Source of the DNA: Oxalobacteraceae sp. CFBP 13730
Lineage (GTDB): Bacteria; Pseudomonadota; Gammaproteobacteria; Burkholderiales; Burkholderiaceae_D
Assembly (NCBI GenBank): GCA_014841835.1
Contig: JACYUQ010000003.1
Location: forward strand, 186,001-250,000
Direction of reading: 5' to 3'
Length of the DNA: 64,000 bases
A program made the position numbers and the translations under genes. Shown here piece by piece: positions 8,232-20,517 of this stretch. Position 1 is the stretch's first letter; every line of letters begins with the position of its first letter. The notes under the pieces were generated by a model. That model was not told the origin of the DNA. It made no database searches and was given only the letters and a program-made list of their open reading frames with translations.

Positions 8232-8261
8232 ATTATATGGCTCATGAAACGTTTCTGTCAA
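8232..8261 (-). promoter_or_regulatory. Near-consensus promoter of tRNA-Asn copy 3
   Basis: On the minus strand a perfect TTGACA (complement at 8256-8261) is 18 bases from a perfect TATAAT (complement at 8232-8237), immediately upstream of the tRNA. It is the strongest of the three tRNA-Asn promoters. Confidence 0.75.
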
Positions 8262-8335
8262 ATCAGCACAGGCGTTTCGTTCTCCATCTACTGCTGCCCT
8301 CTTGCGCGCACACGGCGATCAAGAGAGCCGCGATT

Positions 8336-9547
8336 TTAGAGAACTTTGGCGATGGCGTCAACGACGCGATCGATGTTCGTCGAATTGAGCGCCGCCACGC
8401 AGATGCGGCCCGTGTCCACAGCGTAGATCGATTCGTCGCGCAGCTTGCCCACCTGCTCCTTGGTCAAGCCCGAGTATGAGAACATGCCGACCTGCTCGCG
8501 CACGAATTCGAAGTCGTGCCCCGGCGCCTTGGCCTTGAGCTTTTCGACCATCGCGCCGCGCATTTCACGGATGCGCACGCGCATGCCGGCCAGCTCTTCT
8601 TCCCACAACTTGCGCAGCTCAGGCGTTGCCAGTACGGTGGCGACGACCTTGCCGCCATGCGTTGGCGGGTTCGAGTAGTTGGTGCGCACGACGCGCTTGA
8701 GTTGCGACAGCACGCGCGTGGCTTCTTCGCTCGTGGTGGCCACGATCGACAGCGCGCCCACGCGCTCGCCGTACAGCGAGAACGATTTGGAGAACGAGTT
8801 CGACACCAGCATCGCCATGCCGGTTGCGGCGAAGCGACGCACGACGGCGCCGTCTTCATCGATGCCGTTGGCAAAGCCCTGGTACGCCATGTCGAGGAAT
8901 GGCACGAGGTTGCCGGCCTGGACGGCAGCAATCACCTGGTCCCACTGGTCTTGCGTCAGGTCGGCGCCGGTCGGGTTGTGGCAGCAGGCGTGCAGGACGA
9001 CGATGGAACCTGCCGGCATCGACGTCAAAGCGGCCAGCATGCCGTCGAAGTTCACGCCGCGGGTGGCCGCGTCGTAATACGCGTAGTTGTGGACCGTGAA
9101 ACCGGCGCTTTCGAACAGCGCGCGGTGGTTTTCCCAGCTCGGATCGCTGATATACACGTCGGACGCGGGCAGGAAGCGCTTCAAGAAGTCGGCGCCGATC
9201 TTGAGCGCGCCGGTGCCGCCAATGGCTTGCACGGTCAGTGCGCGTTTCTCTTGAATTACCGGGCTGTCGGCACCAAATACCAGCTCTTGCACCGCTTTGT
9301 CATACGCAGCCAGACCTTCGATCGGCAGGTAGGTTCGCGGCGTTGGCTGCTCCATCAGTTTCGCTTCCGCTTTCTGCACGCACTCGAGCAGCGGCACTTT
9401 GCCCTTGTCGTCATAATAGACACCCACGCCGAGGTTGATTTTCGCGGTGTTCGTGTCGGCGTTGAAGGCTTCGGTGATGCCCAGGATCGGGTCGCGTGGG
9501 GCCATTTCAATGGCACTGAACAAGCTGGCGGAGGCAGTGGAAGTCAT
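8336..9547 (-). CDS. Aromatic-amino-acid / aspartate aminotransferase (PLP fold type I)
   Basis: 403-residue class I aminotransferase close to TyrB/AspC (about 396 residues). It exchanges amino groups between aromatic or dicarboxylic amino acids and 2-oxoglutarate. Diagnostic segments are INLGVGVYYDDKGKVP, ACCHNPTGADLT, the PLP-lysine segment SNSFSKSFSLYGERVGAL, and YSNPPTHGG. The start is MTSTASASLF at 9547; the frame extends upstream to 9688 without protein-like sequence. It is divergent from uvrB with about 120 bases between them. TyrB and AspC specificity cannot be separated by eye. Confidence 0.92.
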   Translation of the reverse strand: MTSTASASLFSAIEMAPRDPILGITEAFNADTNTAKINLGVGVYYDDKGKVPLLECVQKAEAKLMEQPTPRTYLPIEGLAAYDKAVQELVFGADSPVIQEKRALTVQAIGGTGALKIGADFLKRFLPASDVYISDPSWENHRALFESAGFTVHNYAYYDAATRGVNFDGMLAALTSMPAGSIVVLHACCHNPTGADLTQDQWDQVIAAVQAGNLVPFLDMAYQGFANGIDEDGAVVRRFAATGMAMLVSNSFSKSFSLYGERVGALSIVATTSEEATRVLSQLKRVVRTNYSNPPTHGGKVVATVLATPELRKLWEEELAGMRVRIREMRGAMVEKLKAKAPGHDFEFVREQVGMFSYSGLTKEQVGKLRDESIYAVDTGRICVAALNSTNIDRVVDAIAKVL

Positions 9548-9666
9548 CTGATAAACTCGGTTTTGTTGGCTGGATTGACAGCGGCGGGGTTTGCAATTGT
9601 ATAGACAGCGGCCCTTGAACCTGCAGGGCCGCGAGCGGATTCTCATTCTAACAAAGGTCTGTAAGC

Positions 9667-11754
<2,088 letters not shown>

Positions 11755-11775
11755 GGCCAGCAGTGCGTTGCCGGC

Positions 11776-13797
11776 TTAGCGTTCTACGCTGGCCAGCAAC
11801 GTCAGCAACCGGTCCAGGTCGGCCGGCTTGACCATGTGATGGTCGAAGCCAGCTTGCTGTGCACGCTGCTGGTCTTCGGCCTGGCCGTAGCCTGTCAGCG
11901 CGACCAGCACGGCCCCCGCTGTCGCCGGCTGTGCACGCAGGCGACGGGCCAGTTCGTGGCCGTCCATATCGGGCAAGCCGATATCGAGCAGCGCCACGGT
12001 GGGCGGTTCGCGCAATGCCGTCGCCAGCGCGCTCGCGCCATCGAATTCGACGCGGACTTCGTACCCATTCATCTCCAGCAGCGTAGCCAGCATCTCGGCG
12101 GCATCGACGTTGTCGTCCACCACCAGCACGCGCATGCCTGATGCGTCAGGCACAGAGGCGGCTGACGCCGGGGCTGGCGCCTCCACGACCGGTTCCAGCA
12201 ACGGCAGGTAGACGACAAATTCGCTGCCCTCGCCCAGCCCGTCGCTGAGCGCATCGACGCGGCCGCCATGCAACACCACCAGGCTCTTGACGAGCGCCAG
12301 TCCGAGACCCAGCCCGCCCTGCGAGCGGTCCGGCGTGCGTTCGGCCTGCGTGAACAGGTCGAAGATATACGGCAGCACGGGCAGGTCGATGCCCTGGCCA
12401 TTGTCGCGCACGGCGAGGCGCACGTCGCCGCCGTCCGTGCGCACGCTCAGCACGATGCGGCCTCTGGCCGGCGTGTACTTGGCGGCATTGTTCAGGATGT
12501 TGGACAGCACCTGGATGAGGCGCGTGCGGTCGCCCAGCACGTACAGGCCCGGCTCGATGTCGAGGAACAGCTCATGGTTGCAGCTGTCGAGCATCGGCCG
12601 CACCTGCTCGACCGCTTCCTGCACGAGCGGCTCGACCGCCACGGTTTCCTGCGCCATCGTGACCTGCCCGCGCGTGACGCGCGAGACGTCCAGCAAATCG
12701 TTCACGAGCGCCGTCATGTGCTCGGCCTGGCGCGCGATGATCGCACTGGCCCGCGCGATGCCGGGCGCGTCCATCTGGCCGCGCTGCAGCAGTTGCGCGG
12801 CAGTGGTGATGGGCGCGAGCGGATTACGCAGTTCATGCGCGAGCATCGCCAGGAAGTCATCCTTCTGGCGGTTGGCCTCGCGCAGTTCATCTTCGATGCG
12901 CTTGCGCACCGTGACGTCGCTGCCTTCCACGAAAATACCCGTCACGTTACCGCGCTGGTCGCGGATCGGCTGGTAGACAAAATCGAGAAAGCATTCCTCG
13001 AGCTGTCCGTCCGGCTCGCGCTGCAAGCGCAGCGGCACTGCATGGCCGACGAACGACTGGGCGCTGGTGTAGACCTGATCGAGCAGCTCGAAGTAGCCCT
13101 GCCCTTGGACCTCGGGCAACGCGTCACGCACCGGTTTGCCGATCAGATCGCGATGGCCGACCAGTGCCAGGTACGAACGGTTGGTGAGTTCGAACACATG
13201 GTCCGGGCCGCGCAACACGGCGATGATGCCGGGTGCTTCCTCGAACAGGTTCACCAGGCGCGTGTTTTCCTCTTCGCGATAACGCTGCGCCAGCACTTCA
13301 TTGGTGATTTCGACGCACGCGCAGAACATGCCGGCGACCAGACCATCCTCACCACGCACGGGCGAATACGAAAAGCGGAACCAGGTCTCTTCGTCGTATC
13401 CGTGGCGGCGCATGGTCAGCGGAAAGCGCTCGAGGTAAATGGACTCGCCGTCCATCGTGCGCGCAACCATCGGTGCGATCTCGTCCCAGATATCGGGCCA
13501 CACATCGCGAAAACGCAGGCCGAGCGAGACCGGGTGCTTGGCGCCCAGGATCACGCTGTAGGCATCGTTGTACAGGAAGCCAAGCTCGTCGCCCCAGGCG
13601 ACGAACATCGGGAACTTCGAATCGAGCATCAGGGCAACCGTCGTGCGCAGGGGCTGCGGCCAGTCGCGCGGATGCCCGAGTGGCGAGGCCGTCCAGTCGT
13701 GATCGCGCATCAGAACGCCCACCTTGCCACCGCCGAGGAATAACAACGGTTCTTGCCGCGCGCCCGTCGGTGTCTCCAATCCCTGATTCATACCCAT
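11776..13797 (-). CDS. PAS-PAS hybrid histidine kinase with C-terminal receiver
   Basis: About 673 residues. A first PAS-like region (about 20-150, with WTASPLGHPRDWPQPLRT, common in this kinase group) and a second PAS (about 185-310) are followed by HisKA (LAMLAHELRNPLAP), HATPase_c (NILNNAAKYTP, DNGQGID, GGLGLGLALVKSLV) and a receiver (MRVLVVDDNVDAAE, ALLDIGLPDMDG, MVKPADLDRL). No membrane segment, so a cytosolic sensor. The start is uncertain: MGMNQG at 13797 or MNQG at 13791 are likelier than 13830. No neighbouring response regulator is present, so phosphate flow beyond its own receiver is unknown. Confidence 0.9.
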   Translation of the reverse strand: MGMNQGLETPTGARQEPLLFLGGGKVGVLMRDHDWTASPLGHPRDWPQPLRTTVALMLDSKFPMFVAWGDELGFLYNDAYSVILGAKHPVSLGLRFRDVWPDIWDEIAPMVARTMDGESIYLERFPLTMRRHGYDEETWFRFSYSPVRGEDGLVAGMFCACVEITNEVLAQRYREEENTRLVNLFEEAPGIIAVLRGPDHVFELTNRSYLALVGHRDLIGKPVRDALPEVQGQGYFELLDQVYTSAQSFVGHAVPLRLQREPDGQLEECFLDFVYQPIRDQRGNVTGIFVEGSDVTVRKRIEDELREANRQKDDFLAMLAHELRNPLAPITTAAQLLQRGQMDAPGIARASAIIARQAEHMTALVNDLLDVSRVTRGQVTMAQETVAVEPLVQEAVEQVRPMLDSCNHELFLDIEPGLYVLGDRTRLIQVLSNILNNAAKYTPARGRIVLSVRTDGGDVRLAVRDNGQGIDLPVLPYIFDLFTQAERTPDRSQGGLGLGLALVKSLVVLHGGRVDALSDGLGEGSEFVVYLPLLEPVVEAPAPASAASVPDASGMRVLVVDDNVDAAEMLATLLEMNGYEVRVEFDGASALATALREPPTVALLDIGLPDMDGHELARRLRAQPATAGAVLVALTGYGQAEDQQRAQQAGFDHHMVKPADLDRLLTLLASVER

Positions 13798-13883
13798 GAT
13801 GCTTCGTGATAATCCGCGCACATCGCGCAATCCCAGTGTGCCAGATTTATGTCACGGCTCACGCACGGCTGAGTGGTTGAGCG

Positions 13884-14480
13884 TTACAGCGTCCGGACAA
13901 ACTCACGGATTCCGCCCAGCAGCATTTCGACTGCCATCGCCGTCAGGATCAGACCCATCAGGCGCTCGAAGGCCGTCATGACTTGCGGACCCAGCTTTTG
14001 CTGCAGCTTTTCGGCGCTGAGGAACACGGCCAGCCAGACGATGCCGACCGCAGCCAGCGCGGCCACGTGCACCATCGTTTCAGTAAAGCTGGTCGCCGAC
14101 AGCAGCAGCACGGTGGCCAGCGCCGACGGGCCGGCCAGCGCAGGAATCGCCAGCGGGACGATGAACGGCTCGCCGCCCTCGCTCTTGCCCAGCACGCCAT
14201 CGGGATGGGGGAAGATCATGCGGATCGCGATCATCAACAGGATTACGGCGCCCCCGATGCGCAGCGCGATCGGGCTCAGGTGCAACGCTTCCAGGAAGTG
14301 CTTGCCGAAGAACATGAACACCAACAGCAGCACGAAGGCAATCGCGCACTCACGGATCACGATGCGGTTGCGGCGCTCGATTGGCGTGTCTTTCAGGGCG
14401 GCGGCGAACAGCGGGACGTTACCGAACGGGTCGGTCACGAGGATGAGCAGAATGAAGGTGGAGAAAAAGCTTTGGGTCAT
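13884..14480 (-). CDS. MarC family integral membrane protein
   Basis: 198-residue hydrophobic protein with about six membrane segments. Family marks are FILLILVTDPFGNVPLF at the N-terminus, RIGGAVILLMIAIRM in the middle, and IPALAGPSALATVLLLSA. MarC/YhgN proteins are inner-membrane proteins of unresolved function; an early link to multiple antibiotic resistance was not sustained. The gene is divergent from the TfoX-N gene. Confidence 0.9.
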   Translation of the reverse strand: MTQSFFSTFILLILVTDPFGNVPLFAAALKDTPIERRNRIVIRECAIAFVLLLVFMFFGKHFLEALHLSPIALRIGGAVILLMIAIRMIFPHPDGVLGKSEGGEPFIVPLAIPALAGPSALATVLLLSATSFTETMVHVAALAAVGIVWLAVFLSAEKLQQKLGPQVMTAFERLMGLILTAMAVEMLLGGIREFVRTL

Positions 14481-14593
14481 GGCTTATTATTCTTGGAAGA
14501 CGCGACGACAGTAAAGGCGTAATCTTACCAGAGTGCATCAAGGTGCCGGGCGATCTGGCATTAATGCCGATCACCTCACCATCGAAAGCAGAC

Positions 14594-14923
14594 ATGGGAT
14601 CACAACAAAGCACGGTCGACTTCGTCCTCGACCAGATGAGCGCTGCCGGGGCGGTCAGCGCCAAAAAGATGTTCGGCGAATACGGCGTCTATCTCGACGA
14701 GAAGATGGTCGCGCTGGTGTGCGACGATGTCCTGTTCGTCAAGCCGACGGAGGGCGGCCGATCCCATATCGGCACCCCTGTCGAAGCGCCACCCTACCCG
14801 GGTGCGAAACCCTGTTTTCAGATTGACGGCGACCTGTGCGAAGACCGGGACTGGCTGAGCCAGCTGGTGCGCATCACCGCGCAGGAGCTGCCGCTGCCCA
14901 AGAAGAAAAAGAAGGCGCCGTAA
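14594..14923 (+). CDS. TfoX N-terminal domain protein
   Basis: 109 residues corresponding to the TfoX/Sxy N-terminal domain only: VDFVLDQM, KKMFGEYGVYLDEKMVALVCDDVLFVKP and PPYPGAKPCFQID. The C-terminal TfoX domain is absent and the protein ends in a lysine tail (KKKKK). Full-length TfoX regulates competence genes with CRP in gammaproteobacteria; stand-alone N-domains are widespread and mostly of unknown role. ATG at 14594 is preferred to 14543 because homology begins there. Confidence 0.88.
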   Translation: MGSQQSTVDFVLDQMSAAGAVSAKKMFGEYGVYLDEKMVALVCDDVLFVKPTEGGRSHIGTPVEAPPYPGAKPCFQIDGDLCEDRDWLSQLVRITAQELPLPKKKKKAP

Positions 14924-14933
14924 CCGTTATCTA

Positions 14934-14962
14934 TTGGTGAGCTCGGTTGGTGAGCTCGGTTG
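14934..14962 (+). repeat. Two-unit tandem repeat, 13-base period
   Basis: TTGGTGAGCTCGG occurs twice in tandem (14934-14946 and 14947-14959), with three more matching bases after it. It lies just past the stop of the TfoX-N gene. Its function is unknown and it may be a replication-slippage product. Confidence 0.7.
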
Positions 14963-14980
14963 CCACAGTGAAGTGCCAAT

Positions 14981-15015
14981 AAAAAAGCGGGGAAAGGCAT
15001 CTGCCCTTCCCCGCT
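14981..15015 (-). terminator. Intrinsic terminator of the hisZ-purA-phosphoribosyltransferase unit
   Basis: A 14-bp stem with one mismatch (14986-14999 with 15002-15015) is followed on the minus strand by six Ts. It lies 24 bases downstream of the phosphoribosyltransferase stop. Confidence 0.85.
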
Positions 15016-15038
15016 CGTCGCCCGTTTGACCGGGTGAA

Positions 15039-15578
15039 TTACTTCTCGAACTTCTTCAGCCAAGCCGACAGTTGATGCGGGCGCAGGCCGTCGTATTCTT
15101 CGAACGGCTGGTGAATCCATGGGTTGTGCGGCAGGTCGTCCAGGAAATAGTCTGGACGAATCGACGACGTACCCTTGACCCAGATGACCGCCGATTTGAC
15201 TTCGGTGACCTGCGGGTAGTTCTCGGTCAGGTGCTGGCTGACTTTACGCAGCGTCACGCCCGAGTCGGCCAGATCGTCGACCAGCAGCACGCGGCCGGCC
15301 AGCGGGCCCTTGGTCATCGTCATGTACTTCGAGATGTCCAGGTCGCCTTGCTTGGTGCCCGCTTCTTCGCGGTACGAGCTGGTCGACAAGATCGCCAGCG
15401 GCACATCGAAAATGCGCGAGAACACGTCGCCCGGACGCACACCGCCGCGCGCCAGGCACAGCACCTGGTCGAACTTCCATCCCGATTCATACACTTGCAG
15501 CGCCAGGCGCTCGATCAGGCGGTGGTATTCGTCCCACGAGACCCACAGGTCTTTTTCCGTCGATACAGGGGAATTCAT
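15039..15578 (-). CDS. Purine phosphoribosyltransferase (Gpt/Hpt-like)
   Basis: 179-residue PRTase-fold enzyme with the PRPP-binding motif VLLVDDLADSGVTL near residues 96-110 and LCLARGGVRPGD near 41. The family transfers phosphoribose from PRPP to a purine base. Position directly after purA supports purine salvage, probably xanthine, guanine or hypoxanthine; the exact base cannot be told from sequence alone. Its start follows the purA stop by 24 bases. The C-terminal third (HNPWIHQPFEEYDGLRPHQL) is unlike E. coli Gpt but common in Burkholderiales proteins of this locus, as far as I recall. Confidence 0.88.
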   Translation of the reverse strand: MNSPVSTEKDLWVSWDEYHRLIERLALQVYESGWKFDQVLCLARGGVRPGDVFSRIFDVPLAILSTSSYREEAGTKQGDLDISKYMTMTKGPLAGRVLLVDDLADSGVTLRKVSQHLTENYPQVTEVKSAVIWVKGTSSIRPDYFLDDLPHNPWIHQPFEEYDGLRPHQLSAWLKKFEK

Positions 15579-15602
15579 CTTTTTTGACTCCAGATTTTGT
15601 CG

Positions 15603-16922
<1,320 letters not shown>

Positions 16923-18077
16923 TTAACCTAAGTTTTTGAGAATCCAATTTCCACTTTCGAGGACGAGTACGCGGTCGCACTCGAACTCGTCCTGAACATT
17001 GTCGTGACCCGGCATGCTCTGGATCACGACTTCGCCTGCCTTGCGCAGGTCAGCGATTTTTTCCTTCAGCTCGGGGGCATTGCCCCACGGCGCGCGAATG
17101 GAATGCTTGCGCTCGGCCATCGGCAGCAGCCGGGCCAGTTCGCGCAGGTCGAGCGAGAAGCCCGTTGCGGGCCGCGCACGGCCGAATGCTTCGCCCACAT
17201 GGTCGTAGCGACCACCGCGCGCCACTGCATTCGGCAAGCCCGTCACGTACAGCGCGAACATGGCGCCGCTTTCGTACTGGTAGCCGCGCAGGTCGGCCAG
17301 GTCGATCGCGATCTCGGCGCGGCCCAGCGCGCCGGCGGCCAGCGCCGCCAGTTCGGCCAGTGCGCGCTGCACGCCCGGGAGGGCCGGCAGTGCGTCGCGG
17401 GCTTCGGCCAGCACGTCGATATTGCCGTACAGGCGCGGCAAGGCCAGCAGCGCCTTGCGCGTCTGCGGGTAGTAATTCTGCGAGATGGCGTCCAGGCCCG
17501 GCGCATCCTTGGCGCGCAGCAGGCTGTAGAGCTGGTTCTCGTCGCGCTTGGCGGCCGGGTCGTCGTCGAGCAGTGCGCGCAGCACGCCGACGTGGGCCAG
17601 GTCCAGGCGCACGTTCGTGAAACCGGCCAGGGCCAGCGAACCCAGCGCCAGTTCCTGAATCTCGGCATCGGCTTCGAGGCCCGCGTGGCCATAGATCTCG
17701 GCGCCGATCTGCATCGGCTCGCGCGTAGCGTGCAGGCCCGACGGGCGGGTATGCAGCACGCTGCCGGCGTAGCACAGGCGGGTGATCGAGTCGCGGTTGA
17801 GCAGGTGCGCATCGATGCGCGCCACCTGCGTGGTCATGTCGGCGCGCAGGCCGAGCAGACGGCCCGACAGCGGATCGACGACCTTGAAGGTTTTCAGGTC
17901 AGTGTCAGCACCGGCGCCAGCCAGCAGCGAGTCGAGGTACTCGAGCAGCGGCGGCATGACCAGCTCGTAACCGTAGAGCCGGAAGTTGTCGAGCATCAGT
18001 CGGCGCAACTCTTCGATCTTGCGCGCTTCGGACGGCAAGACATCGGCGATATTTTCAGGCAATAGCCAATTCGGCAT
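16923..18077 (-). CDS. hisZ: ATP phosphoribosyltransferase regulatory subunit
   Basis: 384-residue paralogue of the HisRS catalytic core without the anticodon-binding domain. With short-form HisG it makes the hetero-octameric enzyme of the first step of histidine synthesis. Visible class II elements are [14 protein letters not shown] at the start, [26 protein letters not shown] and [21 protein letters not shown]. Start at 18077 (MPNWLLPE) fits the family; the frame is open to 18143. It is followed immediately by purA, the usual Burkholderiales order. The true HisS is encoded at 25479-26831. Confidence 0.95.
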   Translation of the reverse strand: MPNWLLPENIADVLPSEARKIEELRRLMLDNFRLYGYELVMPPLLEYLDSLLAGAGADTDLKTFKVVDPLSGRLLGLRADMTTQVARIDAHLLNRDSITRLCYAGSVLHTRPSGLHATREPMQIGAEIYGHAGLEADAEIQELALGSLALAGFTNVRLDLAHVGVLRALLDDDPAAKRDENQLYSLLRAKDAPGLDAISQNYYPQTRKALLALPRLYGNIDVLAEARDALPALPGVQRALAELAALAAGALGRAEIAIDLADLRGYQYESGAMFALYVTGLPNAVARGGRYDHVGEAFGRARPATGFSLDLRELARLLPMAERKHSIRAPWGNAPELKEKIADLRKAGEVVIQSMPGHDNVQDEFECDRVLVLESGNWILKNLG

Positions 18078-18273
18078 GGGCAACGACGTTATGGGTGTGG
18101 GATAGTCAATGGCAAGCTTCGTACGACAGGCGTGCCAGCGCACGACGCGAACGCCGAATCGGTGATTTTAACCGAAAACCACCAGATTGAGGCAGCGAAA
18201 GCGGGACCGGCGGGGGTCAAGGTTGATAATCTGCCACGATGCCGGACAGTACGGGCAATGCCTGCCGCAGACG

Positions 18274-18314
18274 ACACTGGGGGAGCAAGACCAATGGCCC
18301 TGCTCCCCCAGTGT
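18274..18314 (-). terminator. Long perfect hairpin after hflC
   Basis: Two 14-base arms (18274-18287, ACACTGGGGGAGCA, and 18301-18314) are perfectly complementary with a 13-base loop. It lies 35 bases past the hflC stop and about 200 bases before the hisZ start. There is no T-run, so termination without a U-tail, RNA stabilisation or protein binding are all possible. Confidence 0.5.
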
Positions 18315-18348
18315 GTTCAACTACCCCCGCAGCGAGGCGGGAACGGCG

Positions 18349-19227
18349 TTATTTGCCGCCGCCTGCCGGCGCCTTGAAGTACTTGAAGAACTCCGAGTTC
18401 GGATCGACGACGAGAACGTCGCTGCGATCCTTGAAGCTCGCACGATACGCTTCGAGCGAACGGTAATAGCGCGCGAATTCCGGGTTCTTGCCGAAGGCCT
18501 CGGCGTAGATCGCCGATGCTTTGGCATCGCCGTCACCCTTGACTTTTTCAGCGTCGCGGAACGCTTCGGCAATGATCACGGTGCGCTGACGGTCGGCGTC
18601 GGCGCGGATCTGCTCGGATTCGGCAGCACCGGTCGAACGCGATTCGTTGGCGACGCGAACACGCTCGGCGCGCATCCGTTCGTACACCGAGTTGATGTTC
18701 TGCTCGGTATATTCGACACGCTTGAGGCGCACGTCGACGATGCCGATGCCGACTTCCTTCGCTTCAGACACGAGCTTGGCCTGCACCGCTGCCATCACGG
18801 CTGCGCGCTGGCCCGAAATCACTTCACGCACGGTGCGTTTGGTGATCTCATCGCTGAGCGCTGCCTTGATGACCTGCGACAGCCGGTTCTGCGCGCGCGT
18901 TTCGTCGCCCGCAAAGCTGACGTAATACAGTCGCGGATCGCTGATGCGCCACTTGATGAACGAATCGACCAGCACGTTGCTCTTCTCGGACGTGATGAAG
19001 CGGTTCACGTCAGGCGTGTCGAGCGTCAGGATGCGCTTGTCCATGTAGACGACGTTCTGGAACGGTGGCGGCAGCTTGAAGTGCAGGCCCGGCGTGTCGA
19101 TCACTTCCTTGACCTGGCCGAGCGCGAACACGATCGCGAAGCGGCGCTGGTCGACGACGAAAATAGTGGACGACAGCAGCATCAGTGCGATGAAGCCGGC
19201 CACGAAGATGGTAACGAGGCGGTTCAT
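18349..19227 (-). CDS. hflC: HflC, FtsH protease modulator
   Basis: 292-residue SPFH/Band-7 membrane protein. One N-terminal membrane segment (about 6-26) is followed by the Band-7 domain in the periplasm (VDQRRFAIVFALGQV, PGLHFKLPPPFQNVVYMDKR) and a long Ala/Glu/Arg helix. HflK and HflC form a large cage that restrains FtsH. Its ATG overlaps the hflK stop by one base (TAATG), implying coupled translation. Confidence 0.97.
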   Translation of the reverse strand: MNRLVTIFVAGFIALMLLSSTIFVVDQRRFAIVFALGQVKEVIDTPGLHFKLPPPFQNVVYMDKRILTLDTPDVNRFITSEKSNVLVDSFIKWRISDPRLYYVSFAGDETRAQNRLSQVIKAALSDEITKRTVREVISGQRAAVMAAVQAKLVSEAKEVGIGIVDVRLKRVEYTEQNINSVYERMRAERVRVANESRSTGAAESEQIRADADRQRTVIIAEAFRDAEKVKGDGDAKASAIYAEAFGKNPEFARYYRSLEAYRASFKDRSDVLVVDPNSEFFKYFKAPAGGGK

Positions 19228-20513
19228 TAACGGGTCTCCCGATCACGTGAGGAATCACGGCTGCGCTCATCACGCTGGCGCACCGCGTCCAGGGCCTGGG
19301 TCACTTCGGCCGGCTGGGCAGTGCTTGGCACCTGCACCGGACCCGACTTGCTGCCGACCTGGGCATCGTTGGCCGCAACCTGCTGCATCAGCTTGTCGAG
19401 CGGCAGGTACAGCATATTGTTGTTGGCACGCGAGTCGATCATCACCTTGGTGGTGCTGGAGAAGATCTGCTGCATCGTGTCGACATACATGCGGTCACGG
19501 GTCACGCCCGGGGCCTTGGCGTAGGCAGCGACGACCTGATCGAAGCGCGATGCGTTACCGGTCGCGTTTTCAACCACCATCGAGCGATACGCTTCGGCGT
19601 CCTGCTGCAGGCGGAACGCCTGGCCGCGCGCGGCCGGGATCACCTGGTTGGCATACGCTTCACCTTCGTTGCGGGCGCGGGCACGGTCCTGGCTGGCGCG
19701 CACGGCGTCGTCGAACGCGTTCTGCACCTGCTCCGGCGGTTGCACACCCTGCATCGTCACGTTGCTGATCAGGGCGCCCAGCTTGTAGCGATCAGTGATC
19801 GTCTGGATCAGCGTCTGCACATCGGCTGCGACTTTCTCGCGGCCTTCGTACAGGACGAAGTCCATCTTGCTGCGACCAACCACTTCGCGGATCGCTGTTT
19901 CGGCGGCCTGACGCACGGTGTCGTCCTGATCGCGGTTGTTGAAGACCCAGGCAACCGGGTCTTTCAGCGTGTACTGAACCGCGAACTGGATGTCGACGAT
20001 GTTTTCGTCATCGGTCAGCATCAGCGACTCTTGCGACTGCTTGTTGCTCGCCGTGCCACGGTAGCCGATCTCGGCCGTACGGATCGTCGACACATCCACG
20101 ATCTCGTGGGCCTGAATCGGGTATGGCCAACGCCAGTTGAAGCCTGGCGTGGTCGTGTGGCTCAATTGACCAAACGTCGTGACGACGGCAGTTTTACCCT
20201 CTTGCACGATGAATGCGCCGGAGGCCAGCCAGATGAAGCCCACGATGATGGCAATCACGCCCGCACCGATGCCGGCGCCGCGCATCTCGCGATTCGGACC
20301 ACCGCTATCGCCGCCACCGTTGTTGTTGCCGCGGTTGCCGAACATCTTGTTGAGGCGCGCATTGAAATCGCGCCACATCTGGTCGAGGTCGGGCGGACCG
20401 TCACCCGGACGGCGACCGTCCTGGGCCTTGCGGTCATCTTCTGGGTTACGGCCCCAGCGTGGGTCGTTCAGCGACAGTTTGACGCCGAATCTTTTTAGTA
20501 TGGAAACAAACAT
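19227..20513 (-). CDS. hflK: HflK, FtsH protease modulator
   Basis: 428-residue SPFH protein, partner of HflC. The cytosolic N-terminus has a WGRNPEDD segment and a Gly/Asn-rich linker (about 58-72), with a membrane segment at about 80-102. The Band-7 domain has VVTTFGQL and GFNWRWPYPIQAHEIVDV, and a helical tail ends in an Arg/Asp-rich stretch. The start at 20513 follows the hflX stop by 4 bases. Upstream in-frame codons to 20837 are the shadow of hflX. Confidence 0.97.
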   Translation of the reverse strand: MFVSILKRFGVKLSLNDPRWGRNPEDDRKAQDGRRPGDGPPDLDQMWRDFNARLNKMFGNRGNNNGGGDSGGPNREMRGAGIGAGVIAIIVGFIWLASGAFIVQEGKTAVVTTFGQLSHTTTPGFNWRWPYPIQAHEIVDVSTIRTAEIGYRGTASNKQSQESLMLTDDENIVDIQFAVQYTLKDPVAWVFNNRDQDDTVRQAAETAIREVVGRSKMDFVLYEGREKVAADVQTLIQTITDRYKLGALISNVTMQGVQPPEQVQNAFDDAVRASQDRARARNEGEAYANQVIPAARGQAFRLQQDAEAYRSMVVENATGNASRFDQVVAAYAKAPGVTRDRMYVDTMQQIFSSTTKVMIDSRANNNMLYLPLDKLMQQVAANDAQVGSKSGPVQVPSTAQPAEVTQALDAVRQRDERSRDSSRDRETR

Positions 20514-20517
20514 AGGC

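Noticed and set aside
12268-13743. Long plus-strand frame (491 codons) opposite the PAS hybrid kinase
   Set aside because: It is the antisense shadow of a high-GC gene; the minus-strand product has complete kinase motifs, while this one has Arg/His-rich composition and no recognisable domain.
16923-18077. Second histidyl-tRNA synthetase
   Set aside because: It lacks the anticodon-binding domain and precedes purA, so it is HisZ; the real HisS is at 25479-26831.
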